The notes under the pieces: model-generated
Told to the model about the DNA's origin: nothing
The model's input: only the letters and a program-made list of their open reading frames with translations
The model's database searches: none
NCBI GenBank assembly: GCA_039198065.1
Contig: JBCCTU010000010.1
Span: 97,459-161,458 of the forward strand
Origin: CALHVX01 sp039198065
GTDB taxonomy: Bacteria > Pseudomonadota > Gammaproteobacteria > Pseudomonadales > Azotimanducaceae
DNA: 64,000 bases
Reading direction: 5' to 3'
Program-made: the position numbers and the translations under genes
In this document: piece by piece, positions 62,457 through 64,000 of the stretch
Layout: each line of letters opens with the position of its first letter
Numbering within the stretch: position 1 is the stretch's first letter

Positions 62457-63622
62457 TGCGTTCGAGGGGCAGCCTGGCAGCGGCGTTTCTGGGCCTAGCC
62501 TTGTGTTTTGTTGTGGGTTGTTCCGGCAGCGGTACCTCAGAACCCCGCTTCTTCGCTGAGCAGAACCCGGAGTGGCTGTCGGCCTGGGGTCAGCTTTCGG
62601 TCCGCGGTGACTGGCTGGAGCTCGATCAAGCGGTTGAGCCCTATACGCTCAACACCCCGTTGTTTACCGACTACGCACTTAAGCTGAGAACGCTGTGGTT
62701 ACCTGCAGGTCAGACGGCGCGAGCACAAGTGGGTGCCGTGCTTGAACTTCCCGTGGGTACGGTTATCACCAAAACCTTTTACTACCCGCGCGGAGCAACA
62801 CTCGATGCGGTGCTGCGAACCGACCGCGCGCCGACTGTGCACGCGGAGCAAGGGCTGGACCTGGCGCGCTTCCGGCCCCTCGAAACCCGGCTGCTCGTTC
62901 ACCGGTCCACAGGCTGGGTGCCGTTGTCTTATGTGTGGCGAGGCGACGGCAGCGACGCGCGACTGCGCCGCACCGGCGCCATGATTCCGCTCACCCTGCA
63001 TACGATCAGCGCAACAGTGCCGCGAGCGGAATCCTTCGACTACATCGTGCCGAGTGAGGCCGAGTGCGCGGGATGTCACCAGCCGAACGCGACCGCGGCG
63101 CTGACCCAGCCGCTGGGTCCGAGCCCGCGGCAGCTGAATCGGGACTATCGCTTTGCGGCCGGGTCCGTGAACCAGCTTACGCGTCTCGTCGATCGCGGCT
63201 GGCTTGCTTCGGTCCCGGACGCGGTGCCGGCCTTTACCCGGTGGGATGATGATTCAGCATCCCTTGAGGCGCGGGCTCGAGCGTATCTCGACAGCAACTG
63301 CGGGCATTGCCACAACTCGGTCGGTCCAGCCGACACGTCGGGACTTCATCTGAATTTCGACAACGACAGCGCCGCACATCTCGGCTGGTGTAAGAACGCC
63401 GTTGCGGCAGGGTCAGGAACCGGGGGGCGGCGGTTTGACCTGGTTCCGGGGGACGCGGACGGGTCGATTCTTGTGTACCGGATGGCCAGTCGAGAACCGG
63501 CTGCGATGATGCCGGAACTCGGTCGCAGTCTGGCGCATGCCGAGGGGGTCGCCTTGATCCGCGCCTGGGTCGATGCGACATCCGGCGCCTGCACACCAAC
63601 GCAGGGGTTCACGGCCCGCTAG
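62456..63622 (+). CDS. Diheme c-type cytochrome lipoprotein (SO_2930/TIGR03806-like)
   Basis: 388 residues from ATG 62456, translationally coupled to the beta-helix gene. Lipobox VVGC (Cys22). The N-terminal ~190 residues are a beta-rich domain (YTLNTPLFTDYALKLRTLWL, in part; PVGTVITKTFYYPRG). Two heme sites follow: CAGCH (Cys204) and CGHCH (Cys282). The second heme is in the cytochrome-c-like C-terminal domain, which ends MMPELGRSLAHAEGVALIRAW with a possible axial Met. An electron-transfer or redox enzyme on the outer face of the cell. Its stop overlaps the glutamine-synthetase stop by three bases (shared CTAG). Confidence 0.9.
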   Translation: MRSRGSLAAAFLGLALCFVVGCSGSGTSEPRFFAEQNPEWLSAWGQLSVRGDWLELDQAVEPYTLNTPLFTDYALKLRTLWLPAGQTARAQVGAVLELPVGTVITKTFYYPRGATLDAVLRTDRAPTVHAEQGLDLARFRPLETRLLVHRSTGWVPLSYVWRGDGSDARLRRTGAMIPLTLHTISATVPRAESFDYIVPSEAECAGCHQPNATAALTQPLGPSPRQLNRDYRFAAGSVNQLTRLVDRGWLASVPDAVPAFTRWDDDSASLEARARAYLDSNCGHCHNSVGPADTSGLHLNFDNDSAAHLGWCKNAVAAGSGTGGRRFDLVPGDADGSILVYRMASREPAAMMPELGRSLAHAEGVALIRAWVDATSGACTPTQGFTAR

Positions 63623-64000
63623 AAGCGGTTCAGATAGGTGTCGTATTCGAAGGGGTGGATCACTTCGTTGAAGCGTGCCAGTTCCTGTGTCTTTGCTGCC
63701 AGCAGCAGATGGATAAACAAGGGGTCGAAGCACGCTTTCATGACCGGGCCGCGGCTGAACTGGTCCATGGCTGCCGACCAGGTGTTGGGCAGAGGTTCGC
63801 CGTCGCCTTCGTACTGGTTACCTGCGCTGGCAAGAGGCGGCGTGCGCTGCTCCGTTATTCCCATGAGCCCCGCACCGAGGAGTGCTGTTAGCGTGAGGTA
63901 TGGGTTGGCGTCGGCACCGGCGACCCGGTGTTCTACGCGCCGGTTAGCGGCATCGCTGTCTGGAATACGCAGCGCCACGGTCCGGTTGTCCACGCCCCAG
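63619..64000 (-). CDS. Glutamine synthetase family protein, 3' part (5' end outside window)
   Basis: Only the last ~126 residues are in the window; the frame runs off the right edge. WGVDNRTVALRIP, then NRRVEHRVAGADANPYLTL, is the C-terminal catalytic signature of glutamine synthetases, with the Arg and Glu used for glutamate and metal binding. The closing part (LARFNEVIHPFEYDTYL) is closest to gamma-glutamylpolyamine synthetases of the PuuA group, which start putrescine breakdown, rather than to GlnA. The subgroup call is moderate because most of the protein is missing. Confidence 0.9.
   Translation of the reverse strand, partial: WGVDNRTVALRIPDSDAANRRVEHRVAGADANPYLTLTALLGAGLMGITEQRTPPLASAGNQYEGDGEPLPNTWSAAMDQFSRGPVMKACFDPLFIHLLLAAKTQELARFNEVIHPFEYDTYLNRF

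Overview
The window is a GC-rich chromosomal segment from a gammaproteobacterium. Three features point there: a one-piece tmRNA whose tag reads ANDENYALAA, a GTP cyclohydrolase I very close to the E. coli type, and the hscC/djl-like Hsp70-DnaJ pair. TonB uptake, flagellar/chemotaxis genes, several exported hydrolases and c-type cytochromes suggest a free-living, probably aquatic heterotroph. The genus cannot be named from what is visible. Gene density is high and most genes are intact. No insertion sequence, prophage, CRISPR array, rRNA or tRNA gene was found.

Layout. 1-4.1 kb: 3' end of a MotB/OmpA-type gene, a GAF sensor protein with no output domain, a Sel1/TPR protein and a small secreted coiled-coil protein. 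4.2-5.5 kb: tmRNA gene, its terminator, then about 750 bp without a credible gene. 5.5-8.6 kb: folE, a COG0523 GTPase with a His-Asp repeat, and a periplasmic dienelactone-hydrolase-like enzyme. 8.8-11.2 kb: a three-gene overlapping operon (chalcone-isomerase-like, JmjC/cupin oxygenase, RhlA/PhaG-like hydrolase). 11.6-14.2 kb: a subtilase with a LamG domain inserted in the catalytic domain and a YLWAN hexapeptide tail. 14.4-17.3 kb: hscC plus a J-domain membrane protein. 17.4-23.3 kb: renalase-like flavoprotein, a TonB receptor behind a perfect palindrome, a methyltransferase and a PucC-type transporter. 23.5-28 kb: nucleobase salvage genes (exported adenine-deaminase-like enzyme, yeast-type cytosine deaminase, upp) plus HupE/UreJ. 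28-30.6 kb: ECF sigma factor with an anti-sigma/bactofilin-like fusion. 30.7-37.3 kb: SDR, cystine-type symporter, FtrA-type regulator, NTF2-like protein, epoxide-hydrolase-like enzyme and an exported unknown protein.

37.5-50 kb is a signalling block: a CadC-like wHTH-TPR regulator, a SCO copper chaperone coupled to an MCP with six membrane histidines, a second MCP, cheA-cheW-cheV, and a NarL-type two-component system whose operon ends in a questin-oxidase-like gene. 50-51.4 kb: queC-queE (queuosine precursor synthesis). 51.4-57.7 kb: AddAB-like helicase-nuclease genes for double-strand break repair. 57.7-63.6 kb: an endonuclease/exonuclease/phosphatase protein, two divergent parallel beta-helix proteins around a perfect 22-bp palindrome, and a diheme cytochrome lipoprotein. 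The window ends in the 3' part of a glutamine-synthetase-family gene.

The most promising leads are the SCO/His-rich-MCP pair, the LamG-split subtilase with its hexapeptide tail, the chalcone-isomerase-like/JmjC/RhlA-like operon, and the two perfect palindromes next to a TonB receptor and to the beta-helix/cytochrome genes. Function calls come from reading motifs in the translations; no database search was run.
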